Assembly (NCBI RefSeq): GCF_035920345.1
Contig: NZ_CP109149.1
Span: 496,001-560,000, forward strand
Length of the DNA stretch: 64,000 nucleotides
Direction: 5' to 3'
Source of the DNA: Nocardia vinacea
GTDB lineage: Bacteria > Actinomycetota > Actinomycetes > Mycobacteriales > Mycobacteriaceae
A program made the translations under genes and the position numbers. The first letter of the stretch is position 1; each line of letters opens with the position of its first letter. Under the pieces are notes generated by a model. That model made no database searches. It was not told the DNA's origin and was given only the letters and a program-made list of their open reading frames with translations. Shown piece after piece: positions 35,047 to 46,043 of this stretch.

Positions 35047-36261
35047 ATGCGCGCGCATGAAAATGGTTGGGTGAGCGCTGAACTGATCGTGCTTTTGATC
35101 GTGATAGTGACCGCGTTGGCGTTCGATTTCACCAACGGTTTTCACGATACCGCCAATGCCATGGCGACTTCGATCGCTACCGGTGCGCTCAGTCCGCGGG
35201 TAGCGGTTGGTATGTCGGCCGTACTCAATCTGATCGGAGCCTTCCTATCGGTCGAGGTTGCCAAGACGGTGTCGGGTGGGCTGCTGAATATCAACAATGT
35301 GCACCATATGGAGTTGCTGCACATCGTGTTCGCGGGTCTGGTCGGTGGGATTCTATGGAATCTGTTCACCTGGCTGTTCGGCATTCCGTCGAGTTCCTCG
35401 CATGCGCTGTTCGGTGGTCTCATCGGTGCGGCGGTGGCTGCGCTGGGGACCAGTGGGGTGATCTGGACCGGGAATGAGAAGACGGGTCTGATCAGCAAGA
35501 TCCTGGTGCCCGCGCTGTTGGCGCCGTTCGTTGCCGCACTCGTGGCCGGGCTCGGCACGTTCCTGGTCTATCGGCTTACGCGTCGATCGGTCGAGAAGAA
35601 GGTGAACGACGGGTTCCGTTGGGGGCAGATCGGATCCGCCGCGCTCGTCTCGCTCGCGCACGGAACGAATGATGCGCAGAAGACGATGGGCGTCATCTTC
35701 ATGGCGCTCGTCGCGCACGGCACATTCACCAATAGCGACGCGATTCCATTGTGGGTCAAGATCTGTTGTGCGGTGGCGATCGCTGCGGGCACCTACCTCG
35801 GCGGTTGGCGCATTATCCGCACCCTCGGCAAGGGTTTGGTCGAGCTCGATCCGCCGCAGGGGTTCGCGGCCGAATCATCCTCGGCTGCAATTATTCTCAC
35901 GTCCGCGCAGTTCGGACTTCCGCTCTCGACGACGCAGACCGCGACCGGTTCGATCCTCGGTACCGGGCTCGGTAAGCCGGGCGCGGAGGTGCGCTGGGGC
36001 GTTATGGGCCGGATGGTTGTCGCGTGGCTGTTCACGCTCCCGCTCGCGGGTCTGGTCGGCGCGGTGTGCTGGTGGATCGCCGATCTGGCCGGCGGCCTGG
36101 GCGGCGTGCTCATCGACTTCGCGATTCTGATCGCGATGTCGGCCTACATGTACCTGCGGTCGCGGCGCAATCCGGTCGACACCAGCAATGTCAATGACGA
36201 ATGGGAGGGTGGGCGTACGCCTGCGTCCAACGTCGAGGCCAAGGCCGGCGCGTCGGTCTGA
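35047..36261 (+). CDS. pitA: Low-affinity inorganic phosphate transporter (PiT family)
   Basis: The 404-residue membrane transporter has about ten hydrophobic segments. The two PiT signature repeats are FDFTNGFHDTANAMATSIAT near the start and SLAHGTNDAQKTMGVIFMAL in the middle. It brings in metal phosphate with protons. The start may be ATG 35047 or GTG 35071 (MSAELIVLL...), the latter matching the mycobacterial N-terminus better; neither has a strong ribosome site. Two DUF3349 genes and a small membrane protein follow, as around pitA in M. tuberculosis. Confidence 0.93.
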   Translation: MRAHENGWVSAELIVLLIVIVTALAFDFTNGFHDTANAMATSIATGALSPRVAVGMSAVLNLIGAFLSVEVAKTVSGGLLNINNVHHMELLHIVFAGLVGGILWNLFTWLFGIPSSSSHALFGGLIGAAVAALGTSGVIWTGNEKTGLISKILVPALLAPFVAALVAGLGTFLVYRLTRRSVEKKVNDGFRWGQIGSAALVSLAHGTNDAQKTMGVIFMALVAHGTFTNSDAIPLWVKICCAVAIAAGTYLGGWRIIRTLGKGLVELDPPQGFAAESSSAAIILTSAQFGLPLSTTQTATGSILGTGLGKPGAEVRWGVMGRMVVAWLFTLPLAGLVGAVCWWIADLAGGLGGVLIDFAILIAMSAYMYLRSRRNPVDTSNVNDEWEGGRTPASNVEAKAGASV

Positions 36262-36274
36262 GGAGGTTGGACTC

Positions 36275-36565
36275 ATGGATACGTTCACCGCTATCGCCAA
36301 ATCGCTGGGCGAGGTGACTCTGATCGCCGTCCTGCTTGGGACCGGGTTACCGGTGATCTTCGCGACCGGGATTCGGCTCTGGTCCATGGAGCCCGCCACC
36401 GCTAATGGTGCCGGTGCGCGCAACCAAGCCGCGCAAGTCGTCGCGTACCTCTGCTTCGCGGTTGTCATCGTCGCGGTGGTTTTTGGAATCCTTTATATCG
36501 CAAAGGATTTCATCAGCCACACCTTCGACATCCAGCTGTTCGGCGCCAAACCTCCCAAGAAATGA
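36275..36565 (+). CDS. Small membrane protein of the pitA operon
   Basis: The 96-residue product has two membrane segments (VTLIAVLLGTGLPVIFATGI and VVAYLCFAVVIVAVVFGILY). ATG 36275 follows TGAGGAGG. It lies 13 bases after pitA, in the place of Rv0544c in M. tuberculosis, so it may assist phosphate transport. No catalytic motif is visible. Confidence 0.78.
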   Translation: MDTFTAIAKSLGEVTLIAVLLGTGLPVIFATGIRLWSMEPATANGAGARNQAAQVVAYLCFAVVIVAVVFGILYIAKDFISHTFDIQLFGAKPPKK

Positions 36566-36569
36566 ACCC

Positions 36570-36878
36570 ATGACATCCAAAGCATCCATACTCGGATCGG
36601 TTCTGAACTGGCTGCGTGCCGGGTATCCGCACGGCGTCCCACCCGAGGACTACGTCGCGTTGTTCGCCGTGCTGCACCGCAAGCTGACCGAGGACGAGGT
36701 CGGTGAGGTTGTCGAACAGTTGATCGCAGCGGATACCGATGGCGTGATCGACCGGGGGCAGGTCCAGGACGCAATCGGCAAGCTCGCGCACGAGAAGCCG
36801 GGCGAGGATGATGTGAATCGGGTCGCGGCCCGGCTCGCCGCCGTGGGGTGGCCGCTGGCACACCCCTCCGACGCCTGA
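36570..36878 (+). CDS. DUF3349 protein, first copy
   Basis: The 102-residue helical cytoplasmic protein has the DUF3349 opening LNWLRAGYPHGVPPEDYVAL and the closing AHEKPGEDDVNRVAARLAAV then GWPL. ATG 36570 lies four bases after the preceding stop. The next gene encodes a paralogue (about half identical by eye), a tandem duplication. The role is unknown; structures of the family show a small helical bundle. Confidence 0.85.
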   Translation: MTSKASILGSVLNWLRAGYPHGVPPEDYVALFAVLHRKLTEDEVGEVVEQLIAADTDGVIDRGQVQDAIGKLAHEKPGEDDVNRVAARLAAVGWPLAHPSDA

Positions 36879-36886
36879 TACCTCCT

Positions 36887-37207
36887 ATGGCCCTATCCGA
36901 TCTCCTCACCAGAATCGTCGCGTGGCTGCGGGCTGGATATCCGCACGGCGTGCCGGATCCGGACTATGTGCCGCTGCTGGCCCTGCTCTCGCGGCGACTG
37001 CCCGAAGCGGATGTGCGGCAGGTGGCGGACGCGCTGATCGAGCAGGGCGCCATACCGGCCGACCGGGTCGATATCGGCGTGCTCATCACCAAACTGACCA
37101 ATGAGATGCCACTCGAATCCGATATCGCCCGCGTCCGAGCACATTTGCAGGCCGCGGGCTGGCCGATCGATGACGCCTGGCCCGACCCGGACGGGGACGA
37201 AAACTGA
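36887..37207 (+). CDS. DUF3349 protein, second copy
   Basis: This 106-residue paralogue of the preceding protein has the openings VAWLRAGYPHGVPDPDYVPL and the closing MPLESDIARVRAHLQAAGWP. It starts at ATG 36887, eight bases after the first copy. It has an acidic tail (WPDPDGDEN) that the first copy lacks. It closes the pitA operon, which is convergent with the cholesterol oxidase gene. Confidence 0.85.
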   Translation: MALSDLLTRIVAWLRAGYPHGVPDPDYVPLLALLSRRLPEADVRQVADALIEQGAIPADRVDIGVLITKLTNEMPLESDIARVRAHLQAAGWPIDDAWPDPDGDEN

Positions 37208-37228
37208 CCCGCACGGACCGGCCGAGTG

Positions 37229-39007
<1,779 letters not shown>

Positions 39008-39112
39008 TCAATGACATTGGGTCGCAACAAATGTCGATCACTGCATCGATGACTGTCCCGCGATGGCGTCGGAGGCGCCGCCGAACAATGGCTCGACAGC
39101 TGATTCCGCGGC

Positions 39113-39589
39113 TCACGAGTCCAGGTGTCGGCTCCGCAATCGGTATTCGAATATGCCTCGCGGTTCACCTGGCCCGAAATACTGGTCGTCATGTTCGACG
39201 AATTCGAACCCGGCCTGCTTGAACAAGGCCGCCGCAGGCTGGTTGTCGGGGCGCACCGTCAGGTAAACCACGTCGGCCCCATCTGTCCGACACTGCTGCA
39301 GCATGTGGTCGAGCAGGGCACGACCGTAGCCTTTGCCCTGGTACTGCTCGACCACCGCGAACGTGAACAGGAGGGCGCGGCCCGCCTTGTGGAGCGTCAG
39401 CGCATAACCGATCACCCTGCCGTCCAGCTCGGCCACCAGCCAGTCGGATCCGTGCAGGTCGTACAGTTGTCGCAGCATCAGATACAGGTACGGCTCGGCG
39501 AACACCTCGGCCTCGATGGCCGCGATATCTTCGATGTCGGCGAAGCGTGCCTGCCGGTATTGCGGCTGCGGCGCTCTTACGATGTCCAT
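39113..39589 (-). CDS. GNAT-family N-acetyltransferase
   Basis: The 158-residue protein has the acetyl-CoA-binding motif A (LLFTFAVVEQYQGKGYGRAL, Q-x-x-G-x-G) and the late strand YLTVRPDNQPAAALFKQAGF typical of GNAT. Acceptor is unknown; the RimI-like layout suggests a small molecule or protein N-terminus. ATG 39587-39589 follows AGGAAGC; an earlier in-frame start at 39628 is less likely. It is divergent from the lipase gene. Confidence 0.87.
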   Translation of the reverse strand: MDIVRAPQPQYRQARFADIEDIAAIEAEVFAEPYLYLMLRQLYDLHGSDWLVAELDGRVIGYALTLHKAGRALLFTFAVVEQYQGKGYGRALLDHMLQQCRTDGADVVYLTVRPDNQPAAALFKQAGFEFVEHDDQYFGPGEPRGIFEYRLRSRHLDS

Positions 39590-39863
39590 GAGCTTCCTAG
39601 TGCCAGGGCATAGGTCATCGCGGACCACTGCACCAAGAACGATACGCGGCTGACCCGTGTCTGTGAGAACGGCAGGGGATCGGATGCGGCGGCAGCGCCG
39701 TCGTTCGTCGAGGTTGCTTGTGCGCCAGTGATTTTCGGAAATTTGGGTCCGGCAGGCGTGTCGGGCCGGCTCAGTCGTGACAAGTCCGAACAGATCCGAG
39801 TTGTCGTTCCGCTGCTACATAGTCTGGCCTTCGTCGGGCGGTGTCGATTTCGAGAGGTGGCAG

Positions 39864-41246
39864 ATGTCGAGTCTCCGAGCTGTCGTCGTCGCGAGCATGG
39901 TGGGTTGCTCGCTGCTGGTGGGGCCGGTGCCCGCGCATGCCGGCCCGACCGAAGGCCCGGTCGCGCCGGTGTCGCCCGGCCCGTCCGACCTGCAGCGGTG
40001 GATCGATGCCCACATCCCGGCGCCATCGTTGTCGCCCGCCGCATCACCGCCATCCGGTGCGTTGCCCGCGGACTTGGCGGCGTTGTGGCAAGCGGTGCGG
40101 TCCGCGCCGTCGGGGGATCGGATATTCGACGAGTGGCCGGGTGGGCTCGATCGGCTCGCGCCCGGCGATATCGTCGAGTGGCGAGATGTGACGGCGACTT
40201 CTGCGCTGCTGGCGATCGTGCCGATTCAGCGTGCGATCCTGCTGAAGTTCCGGACGACGGACGCCTCCGGCGTGCCATCCTTCGGCACCGCGACCTTGGT
40301 GATTCCCGCCGCCGCATGGACGGGTCCGGGGGATCGGCCGGTATTGGTGAACGCAGTGCCGATCAATTCGCTCGGGCTCAGCTGCACGCCGAGCTACGCA
40401 ATGGCGCACGGATTGCACGGCAAGTTCAATGCGGGGGATCTGTTTCCGCCGAACACGGCTTGGGGCCTCAGCCGCGGCTATGCGGTACTGATTCCCGATC
40501 ACGAGGGGCCATGGATGGCCTACGCCGAACCGAAGGTCGCCGGGCATGTGGTGCTGGATTCCATTCGCGCGGTGCGCAATGTGCTGCCGACGGAATTCAG
40601 GGGCAGCCGTTTCGCGATAACTGGGTATTCCGGTGGCGCGATCGCATCGTATGCGGCCGCAATGCTGCTCGACGAGTACGCGCCGGAATTGTCGGGTGTG
40701 CTGGTCGGGGCGGCCATGGGTGGGCTCGTGACCGACTATCGAATGGTCGCCGGCCGCTTCAACGGCAACTCCGCATCCGGCATTCTGCTGGTAGTCGCGC
40801 TGGCGATGGGCCGGGAGCATCCGGCGATTCTCGGCTATATGAATAATCTGACGCAGTGGGTGGCGACCTCACCCATCAAGGACACCTGCGGGGACAGCAA
40901 TGGCCCGCTCGGCGTGGTCGGCGTTCCCATCGATGCCGCTGCCAATATCAGTAGCCCGCTGACCAGGGAAATCGCCGATCGGATCTTCGGGCAGCTCAGC
41001 CTGACCGACCGTAAGTCGGGCGCGCCGCTCTACATCTATCACGCCGCGAGCGACATCTGGATCCCGCAGCAAAACGGCGACGATCTCTACCGTGCCCAAT
41101 GCGCGCGCGGCGTCCCCGCGGTGCACCGCACCGAGCCCGGCGAGCACGTCATCGCCCTGGTCACCGGTTTTCCCGGAGAGATCGGCTGGATCGATGGACG
41201 TTTGCGCGGCGAACCCGCCCCGAGCGAATGCGCTCCGCGCCGGTGA
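39864..41246 (+). CDS. Secreted LIP-family lipase/esterase, second member
   Basis: The 460-residue exported protein has a signal peptide (RAVVVASMVGCSLLVGPVPA, then HAG). The nucleophile elbow is ITGYSGGAIASYAA, the acid residue HAASDIWIPQQ and the His GEHVIALVTGF. It resembles the lipase at 26387 in order and length, with a longer proline-rich N-terminal region. ATG 39864 follows GAGGTGG. Two such lipases with cholesterol oxidase and WS/DGAT suggest use of external lipid and storage as wax or triacylglycerol. Confidence 0.9.
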   Translation: MSSLRAVVVASMVGCSLLVGPVPAHAGPTEGPVAPVSPGPSDLQRWIDAHIPAPSLSPAASPPSGALPADLAALWQAVRSAPSGDRIFDEWPGGLDRLAPGDIVEWRDVTATSALLAIVPIQRAILLKFRTTDASGVPSFGTATLVIPAAAWTGPGDRPVLVNAVPINSLGLSCTPSYAMAHGLHGKFNAGDLFPPNTAWGLSRGYAVLIPDHEGPWMAYAEPKVAGHVVLDSIRAVRNVLPTEFRGSRFAITGYSGGAIASYAAAMLLDEYAPELSGVLVGAAMGGLVTDYRMVAGRFNGNSASGILLVVALAMGREHPAILGYMNNLTQWVATSPIKDTCGDSNGPLGVVGVPIDAAANISSPLTREIADRIFGQLSLTDRKSGAPLYIYHAASDIWIPQQNGDDLYRAQCARGVPAVHRTEPGEHVIALVTGFPGEIGWIDGRLRGEPAPSECAPRR

Positions 41247-41336
41247 GTTGATACCCGAAAGTCCCACAATCGGCGCGGTCACCTCGCAGGATCGGTTGGA
41301 ACCCACGCCGCTCGCCGCGACGGTGCGCCGACCAGC

Positions 41337-41476
41337 CCGCCGGGGTCGCAGCCGAGACCGATGTCGACCTGCCCTGGTCGGGCCGCCAGTTCTTCGCCCA
41401 ACTGGGCCTCGTCCTCGGCGTCACCTACCGCTCCGCCGCGGTAATCACCGACGGCAGCGCCGACCCGGGGCTACTA
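41337..41476 (+). pseudogene. Coding-like remnant cut off at the SsuD gene
   Basis: A plus-strand frame with nearly all G/C third positions reads AGVAAETDVDLPWSGRQFFA then QLGLVLGVTYRSAAVITDGS and ADPGLL, and runs into the antisense of the SsuD gene at 41474 without its own stop. No start or family is found. It looks like an internal piece of a gene left by a rearrangement at the cluster edge. Confidence 0.4.
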
Positions 41477-42616
41477 GTGCGTTGCGGTTGCGAAAGGCGT
41501 TGCTACAGGGGCGGACTCGGTGCGGTGGGGGTGCGTCCACCGGCCGCGACGTTCCAGGATGGGCAGCACGCCCTCGCCGAACCAGTAGGCCTCTTCGATG
41601 TGTGGGTAGCCGGAGAGGATGAAGTGGGTGATGCCGAGGTCGGCGTACTCGATCAGGCGGTCGGCGACCTCTTCGTGTGAGCCGACCAGTGCGGTGCCGG
41701 CCCCGCCGCGGACCAAACCGACGCCTGCCCACAGGTTCGGCGCGATCTCCAGACGATCGGTGCGGCCACCGTGCAGATCCAGCATTCGGCGCTGGCCTTC
41801 GGATTCGCTGCGCGCGAGGCTGGCTTGTACGCGGGCTATTTCGGCCGGATCGAGGCCGGACAGCAGTCGATCGGCCACGGCCCAGGCCGCTTCGGAGGTG
41901 TCGCGGCTGATGACGTGAATGCGTAGGCCGTAGCTGAGCTCTCGGCCTTCGGCGGCGGCGAGTCCGCGGATCCAATCGAGTTTCTTGCCCACCGCGGCGG
42001 GCGTTTCGCCCCAGGTGAGGTAGGTGTCGGCATAGCGGGCCGCGACGGGTCCGGCGGGTCCGGAGGAACCACCGAAGAAGACCGGTGGGATCGGGTCCGG
42101 ATGGTTGTTGAGCAGGGCGTCGCGGATCTGAATGTGGGTGCCCTCGAAGCTGATCGGCTCGCGAGACTCCCACAGTTCGCGCACCACGTGCAGGAATTCG
42201 GCGGTGCGGGCGTAGCGCTGTTCTTTATCGAGGAAGTCGCCGTAGGCCTGTTGTTCGTGTGGTTCGCCGCCGGTCACCACATTCAGCAGCAGGCGGCCGC
42301 GGGAGTGACGCTGGTAGGTCCCGGCCATCTGCGCGGCCAGCGTCGGGCTGACCAGTCCGGGCCGAAACGCCACCAGGAACTTCAGCGTTTCGGTGGTTTC
42401 GACGAGCATGGCGGTGGTCAGCCAGGCATCCTCGCACCACGCTCCGGTCGGGGTGAGGACCGCTTCGAAACCGTTGTCCTCGGCTGCCGCGCCGATTTGG
42501 TTGAGGTAGCGCAGCGATGCCGGCCGGTCACCGGACATCGAAGTGCCGTGACCACCGGCGATCAGGCCACGCGAATCGCCGTAGGTGGGCAGAAACCAAT
42601 GGAACGACAGTGACAT
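41474..42616 (-). CDS. ssuD: Alkanesulfonate monooxygenase (SsuD type)
   Basis: This 380-residue LLM enzyme uses FMNH2 and O2 to release sulfite from alkanesulfonates. Visible are the start SLSFHWFLPTYGDSRGLIAG, GAWCEDAWLTTAMLVETTET (the conserved Cys of SsuD) and HSRGRLLLNVVTGGEPHEQQ. ATG 42614-42616 follows GAGGAG; an in-frame ATG at 42664 is less likely. It is divergent from the next oxygenase with a 179-bp gap. Reduced flavin must come from a separate reductase, and candidates lie at 49902 and 50404. Confidence 0.9.
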   Translation of the reverse strand: MSLSFHWFLPTYGDSRGLIAGGHGTSMSGDRPASLRYLNQIGAAAEDNGFEAVLTPTGAWCEDAWLTTAMLVETTETLKFLVAFRPGLVSPTLAAQMAGTYQRHSRGRLLLNVVTGGEPHEQQAYGDFLDKEQRYARTAEFLHVVRELWESREPISFEGTHIQIRDALLNNHPDPIPPVFFGGSSGPAGPVAARYADTYLTWGETPAAVGKKLDWIRGLAAAEGRELSYGLRIHVISRDTSEAAWAVADRLLSGLDPAEIARVQASLARSESEGQRRMLDLHGGRTDRLEIAPNLWAGVGLVRGGAGTALVGSHEEVADRLIEYADLGITHFILSGYPHIEEAYWFGEGVLPILERRGRWTHPHRTESAPVATPFATATH

Positions 42617-42795
42617 CGACAACTGCTCCTCGCCGGTTCGGATGCCGTTTTCCGGCATGGACAATCGCGATGCTGCCAGCGTCGCCGAGCCATGTCATCG
42701 GTTGGAATCTGCGTGGTTCTTACCCCTACCAGCGTGTTTCGATCGCGGTGCGTCTAACTGGTGAGCTGACGGTCGGACCGCGCGATCGTGGGGTG

Positions 42796-44019
42796 ATGAC
42801 ATCCATCGACGCGAAATCCACCACAGACTCCGACCTGGATGCGATCTTCGGGCCGATCTTCGATCGGATCGCGCAGGGCGCGGTCGAGCGCGAGATCGAT
42901 CGTCGGCTGCCCTTCGAGGAGGTGGCCTGGCTGCGCGAGGCCAAATTCGGTGCGTTGCGGGTGCCAGTCGAATTCGGCGGCTACGGCGTCACGGTGCGAC
43001 AGCTGTTCCGGTTGCTCATCGAATTGGCCGCCGCCGAATCGAATCTGCCGCAGGCGCTGCGGGTGCACTTCTCCTTTGTCGAGGACCAGTTGCTCGGCGA
43101 ACCGGGGGAGCACCGTGCGCATTGGCTGCGCGCCGCGGCCGGGGGCACGCTCGTCGGCAATGCGATCACCGAGCCGGGCGTCGGCGCGGTCGACCACTAT
43201 CACACGCGGCTGACGAAGGATGGCGATCGGTGGCTGCTCAACGGCACCAAGTACTACAGCACCGGTTCGCTCTATGCGGACTACATCCTCGCGGCGGCCG
43301 ATCGCGACGGTGAGCGGGTGGGCGTACTCGTCGACGCGAATGCCGAAGGAGTCCGCCAGCACGACGACTGGGACGGCTTCGGCCAGCGGCTGACCGCGAG
43401 CGGCACAACGGAATTCGCCGACGTCATTGTCGAGTCCGAGCGCATTCTCGGACCCGGCTACGGCGCGCCGGGACCGACCTATGCGACCTCTTACCTGCAG
43501 CTGGTCCAGCTGTCGGTACTTGCCGGAATCGCCAAGCGAGCGGAGCGCGATGCCCGCGAGTGGGTAGCGGCGCGCACCCGCGGCTACACCCATTCGGCCG
43601 CCGATCTGCCACGCCAGGATCCGTTGGTGCAGCAGGTGATCGGGCGACTCTCCGCCGCCGCATTCGCCGCCGAGGCCTCCGTGCTCGCCGTCGCCGATGT
43701 GCTAGACAAGGTGCTCGTGGGCGGTGCGCAGGACGAAGACTCCATCGTGGCAGCGGAACTCGCCGCCGCACAGGCACAGCTCGCGGTGATCGATCTCGTA
43801 TTGCCGGCCACCACACTGCTGTTCGAGGTCGGCGGCGCATCGGTTGTCTCCGAGCAGCTGCGGCTGGACCGGCACTGGCGCAATGCCCGCACCATCTCGG
43901 TGCACAATCCGGCCATCCAAAAGGCCAGGGCGATCGGTGATTATTTGCTGAACGGCACCCAACTGCCGTTCGCCTGGAGTGCGGGCGAACGCAAGCCGGC
44001 GACGGGAGACCAGCAGTGA
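42796..44019 (+). CDS. Acyl-CoA-dehydrogenase-fold flavin monooxygenase (SfnB/DszC-like)
   Basis: The 407-residue protein has the acyl-CoA dehydrogenase fold (LPFEEVAWLREAKFGALRVP, NAITEPGVGAVDHYHTRL, GTKYYSTGSLYADYI). The C-terminal region (EVGGASVVSEQLRLDRHWRN) has the His-Trp-Arg-Asn block of the DszC/SfnB group in place of an acyl-CoA base. Such proteins oxygenate sulfides or sulfones with reduced flavin. ATG 42796 is chosen; a GTG lies three bases earlier. Its stop overlaps the next gene (GTGA). Confidence 0.82.
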   Translation: MTSIDAKSTTDSDLDAIFGPIFDRIAQGAVEREIDRRLPFEEVAWLREAKFGALRVPVEFGGYGVTVRQLFRLLIELAAAESNLPQALRVHFSFVEDQLLGEPGEHRAHWLRAAAGGTLVGNAITEPGVGAVDHYHTRLTKDGDRWLLNGTKYYSTGSLYADYILAAADRDGERVGVLVDANAEGVRQHDDWDGFGQRLTASGTTEFADVIVESERILGPGYGAPGPTYATSYLQLVQLSVLAGIAKRAERDAREWVAARTRGYTHSAADLPRQDPLVQQVIGRLSAAAFAAEASVLAVADVLDKVLVGGAQDEDSIVAAELAAAQAQLAVIDLVLPATTLLFEVGGASVVSEQLRLDRHWRNARTISVHNPAIQKARAIGDYLLNGTQLPFAWSAGERKPATGDQQ

Positions 44020-45446
44020 CGCGCCGCATTCGCTTCAACGCGTTCGATATGAACTGCGTCGCCCATCAATCACCCGGTCTGTGGCGACATCCCGACGACC
44101 AATCGCATCGGTACAAGGAACTGAGCTATTGGACCGAATTGGCAAAGCTGTTGGAGCAGGGACGTTTCGACGGCATCTTCATTGCCGACGTGCTCGGCAC
44201 CTATGACGTATACGGCGGCAACGATATTGCCGCGCTGCGTCAGGGCGCTCAGATCCCGGTGGCCGATCCGCTGCTGCTGGCCTCTGCAATGGCCGCGGTC
44301 ACCGAACATCTCGGCTTCGGCATCACCACCGGCACCGGCTTCGAGCACCCCTATCCATTCGCGCGTCGGCTCTCCACACTCGATCACCTCACCAACGGGC
44401 GCATCGGCTGGAATGTGGTGACCGGCTATTTGCCTTCGGCCGCACGTAATTTCGGGTCCGATGACCAGCTCGACCACGATGAGCGCTACAACCAGGCCGA
44501 CGAATACCTCGAGGTCCTGTACAAGCTGTGGGAGGGCTCCTGGGAGGACGACGCGGTGGTTCGCGATGCCGCGCAAGGCATCTACGTCGACCCGGCGAAG
44601 GTGCATCACATCGGCCATCGGGGTACGCACTATCAGGTGCCCGGCATCCATCTCTCGGAGCCGTCGCCGCAGCGGACGCCAGTGATCTACCAGGCGGGCG
44701 CGTCGCCGCGCGGTGTGCGCTTCGCCGCCGAGAACGCGGAGGCGATCTTCGTCGCCGGGCCTTCGAAACGGATTCTGGCACAGACTGTTTCCCGCATCCG
44801 TGACGCACTCGAGGCAGCGGGCCGGGATCGGTATTCAGCCCGCATATACGCACTGGCCACGATCATCACCGACACCACCGACGAGGCGGCGCACGCCAAA
44901 CACGAGGAGTACCTGTCCTACGCCAGTGTCGAGGGCGGGCTGGTCTTCATGTCCGGCTGGATGGGCATCGATCTGTCGAACTACGAACTGGACGAGCCCA
45001 TCGGCCAAGTGCAGAGCAATGCCATTCAGTCCGCCGTGGCCGCCTTTCAGGAATACGACGACGACGGCCGGGAATGGACCGTCCGCGATATCGGCCGCTG
45101 GGCCGGGATCGGCGGTATGGGCCCGGTATTCGTCGGCTCCGGTGTCACTGTCGCCGACCAACTACAGGACTGGGTTGCCGAAACCGACCTGGACGGCTTC
45201 AATCTGGCCTACGCCATAACCCCCGGTAGCTTCGAAGACATTGTGCGCCATGTGGTTCCGGTGCTGACCGAACGCGGCGCCTACGCCACGGAATACGCAC
45301 CGGGCACCCTGCGAAACGCCTTGTTCGACAAGGGAGATCGGCTGCCGCTGGAGCACCGCGGTGCACGGTATCGCCTCGGCGGGTCATTGTCGACGGCTTT
45401 GCCCGATGACGTATCGCGGCCGGGCGCCACCGTGACAGTCACTTAA
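44016..45446 (+). CDS. LLM monooxygenase of the NtaA/SnaA/DszA/DmoA family
   Basis: The 476-residue class of bacterial luciferase-like enzymes uses FMNH2. Family blocks are RIRFNAFDMNCVAHQSPGLW, RLSTLDHLTNGRIGWNVVTG, DEYLEVLYKLWEGSW and PVIYQAGASPRGVRFAAENA. DszA, dimethyl sulfide monooxygenase (DmoA) and aminopolycarboxylate monooxygenases share it; the setting favours an organosulfur substrate. GTG 44016 overlaps the stop of the preceding gene. It meets the fRMsr gene head-on with a 4-bp overlap. Confidence 0.87.
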   Translation: MTRRIRFNAFDMNCVAHQSPGLWRHPDDQSHRYKELSYWTELAKLLEQGRFDGIFIADVLGTYDVYGGNDIAALRQGAQIPVADPLLLASAMAAVTEHLGFGITTGTGFEHPYPFARRLSTLDHLTNGRIGWNVVTGYLPSAARNFGSDDQLDHDERYNQADEYLEVLYKLWEGSWEDDAVVRDAAQGIYVDPAKVHHIGHRGTHYQVPGIHLSEPSPQRTPVIYQAGASPRGVRFAAENAEAIFVAGPSKRILAQTVSRIRDALEAAGRDRYSARIYALATIITDTTDEAAHAKHEEYLSYASVEGGLVFMSGWMGIDLSNYELDEPIGQVQSNAIQSAVAAFQEYDDDGREWTVRDIGRWAGIGGMGPVFVGSGVTVADQLQDWVAETDLDGFNLAYAITPGSFEDIVRHVVPVLTERGAYATEYAPGTLRNALFDKGDRLPLEHRGARYRLGGSLSTALPDDVSRPGATVTVT

Positions 45447-45928
45447 TCGAGCGAATTCAGGAAGGCCTGGGCGATCGACTCCAGGCCTTTCCTGTCGATA
45501 TCGTCGAAGCGGTTCGGTTGCGGGCTGTCGAGATCGAAGACGCCGACGAGGATATCCTCACGCACCAGCGGAACTACGATTTCCGAGCGGGTGTCGGCAT
45601 CGCAGGCGATATGGCCGGGGAATGCGTGCACGTCGGGCACCAGTTGCGTTTCCCGGGTCTCGGCGGCGGTACCGCAGACACCCTTACCGATGGCGATGCG
45701 TACGCAGGCCGGTTTGCCCTGGAACGGGCCGACCACCAATTCCTGTCCGTCGTAGAAATAGAATCCGACCCAATTCACCTCGGTGAGAGCGTGGAAGACG
45801 AGCGCGGCCAGATTCGCGGCATTCGCGATCCGGTCGGTCTCGCCCGCGACCAGCGCCTCGGCCTGCGCGACGAGTTGACGGTACTGTTCGGACCGGTCAC
45901 CGGTCAGTTGGGAAACAGTGAACGACAT
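45443..45928 (-). CDS. msrC: Free methionine-(R)-sulfoxide reductase (GAF domain)
   Basis: This 161-residue single GAF-domain protein reduces free Met-R-sulfoxide. NWVGFYFYDGQELVVGPFQG and the Cys pattern GKPACVRIAIGKGVCGTAAE and HIACDADTRSEIVVPL show the three Cys of fRMsr (about 84, 94 and 118). Stored between sulfur-oxygenase genes, it fits sulfur salvage or defence against the oxidants those flavoenzymes leak. A near-perfect stem (45459-45493) lies in its 3' end and may end transcription of both convergent genes. Confidence 0.9.
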   Translation of the reverse strand: MSFTVSQLTGDRSEQYRQLVAQAEALVAGETDRIANAANLAALVFHALTEVNWVGFYFYDGQELVVGPFQGKPACVRIAIGKGVCGTAAETRETQLVPDVHAFPGHIACDADTRSEIVVPLVREDILVGVFDLDSPQPNRFDDIDRKGLESIAQAFLNSLD

Positions 45929-46043
45929 GGCTGGATACTAGGACAGCCGCGATCGGTCGCGTTCGGCGCGATCGTGAATTCCTGGTCACCCCATTGATTC
46001 TCGATGATCGCAACACTGCAATCATCGCGTCCGTGGACGGACC

